64,000 nucleotides of DNA from Gammaproteobacteria bacterium (GTDB taxonomy: Bacteria; Pseudomonadota; Gammaproteobacteria; Xanthomonadales; SZUA-36): contig JAJFLB010000012.1 of the NCBI GenBank assembly GCA_021772915.1, forward strand, positions 124,001 through 188,000, in the 5' to 3' direction. Numbering within the stretch: position 1 is the first letter of the stretch; the number at the start of each line of letters is the position of its first letter. The position numbers and the translations under genes were made by a program. This document shows, piece by piece, positions 63,776 to 64,000 of this stretch. The notes under the pieces were generated by a model. The model made no database searches. It was given only the letters and a program-made list of their open reading frames with translations, and was not told where the DNA came from.

Positions 63776-64000
63776 ATGCCAAAGCCAAGATACCGCCAGG
63801 TCTCCATTGAAGACACGCCGTATTACCACTGCATCTCCCGTTGCGTGCGGCGGGCCTTTTTGTGTGGTGAAGATCCAGTTTCAGGATTCAACTTCGAACA
63901 CCGCCGTCAGTGGATCGTTGATCGAATCAAGTTGCTATGTTCGGTGTTTGCCGTTGACCTATGCGCCTACGCTGTCATGAGCAACCACTATCACATCTTG
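63776..64000 (+). CDS. REP-associated tyrosine transposase (Y1_Tnp), cut by window end
   Basis: The first 75 codons of a single-strand HUH transposase: MPKPRYRQVSIEDTPYYHCI, the SRCVRRAFLCG segment and the HUH motif AVMSNHYHIL at the very edge. It belongs to the TnpA-REP/RAYT-like family that is usually a single-copy resident associated with REP hairpins. The ATG at 63776 is the natural start; the track ORF in this area is in another frame. Confidence 0.88.
   Translation, partial: MPKPRYRQVSIEDTPYYHCISRCVRRAFLCGEDPVSGFNFEHRRQWIVDRIKLLCSVFAVDLCAYAVMSNHYHIL

Overview
The window looks like a chromosomal segment of a gammaproteobacterium. The first 17 kb carry a conserved gammaproteobacterial order: cysQ-nudE-hisN | bioA-rsmE | chpC/chpA/pilJ/pilI/pilG | gshB-tonB-like-yqgE-ruvX. 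The pil/chp genes are the chemosensory system that controls twitching motility and type IV pili. An AlgR-type LytTR regulator with its own terminator closes this core block at about 18.2 kb. I cannot name the genus.

From 18.2 kb onward the DNA is mostly accessory. A roughly 10-kb block is flanked by two related copies of a non-coding repeat (18.30-18.59 and 28.21-28.42 kb). It holds a DUF2769-like Cys-rich protein, a class II glutamine amidotransferase, a translationally coupled malic enzyme / pyruvate oxidase pair, a decayed duplicate of a K+ channel-like gene, and a type-B (CAB order) succinate dehydrogenase/fumarate reductase operon led by a TPR-like gene. Next comes a long minus-strand array (38.7 to 28.5 kb): NAD(P)HX epimerase, a complete Mla/MCE-type lipid ABC transporter with its lipoprotein, a CPA1-type antiporter, two enzymes that each carry an N-terminal Rieske domain (one fused to a glutamate-synthase-like FMN enzyme, one to a ThDP enzyme), and a TrkH/TrkA_C-like membrane protein. 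An ECF sigma/anti-sigma pair follows. After that is an AraC / NmrA / DUF1772 cassette that seems to sit inside a broken two-headed XRE gene.

The most interesting region is 46.9-52.9 kb. Here six tightly packed genes encode a sulfotransferase-fold protein, an APS-kinase-like protein, a SAM methyltransferase, a PEP-synthase-like kinase, a class I glutamine amidotransferase and a nucleotidyltransferase. Five of these match, family by family, the Campylobacter jejuni Cj1415-Cj1420 set that makes the O-methyl phosphoramidate capsule modification (glutamine kinase, CTP:phosphoglutamine cytidylyltransferase, gamma-glutamyl-CDP-amidate hydrolase, CDP-amidate kinase, methyltransferase). The kinase gene is split by one extra copy of an 8-bp tandem repeat; removing one copy restores a 774-codon frame. 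This suggests a phase-variable phosphoramidate pathway, with the sulfotransferase-like protein as candidate phosphoramidate transferase.

The right end (53-64 kb) is mobile or toxin-like DNA: XRE-gene fragments, secreted orphan proteins, a lone 5S rRNA gene with its terminator, a broken IS91-family transposase, an unknown membrane-protein pair, an RHS-repeat protein with a PKD-like domain and a C-terminal HEGVH metallopeptidase-like motif, a secreted ankyrin-type protein directly behind it (candidate immunity protein), and the start of a REP-associated tyrosine transposase cut by the window edge. I saw no CRISPR array and no tRNA gene.
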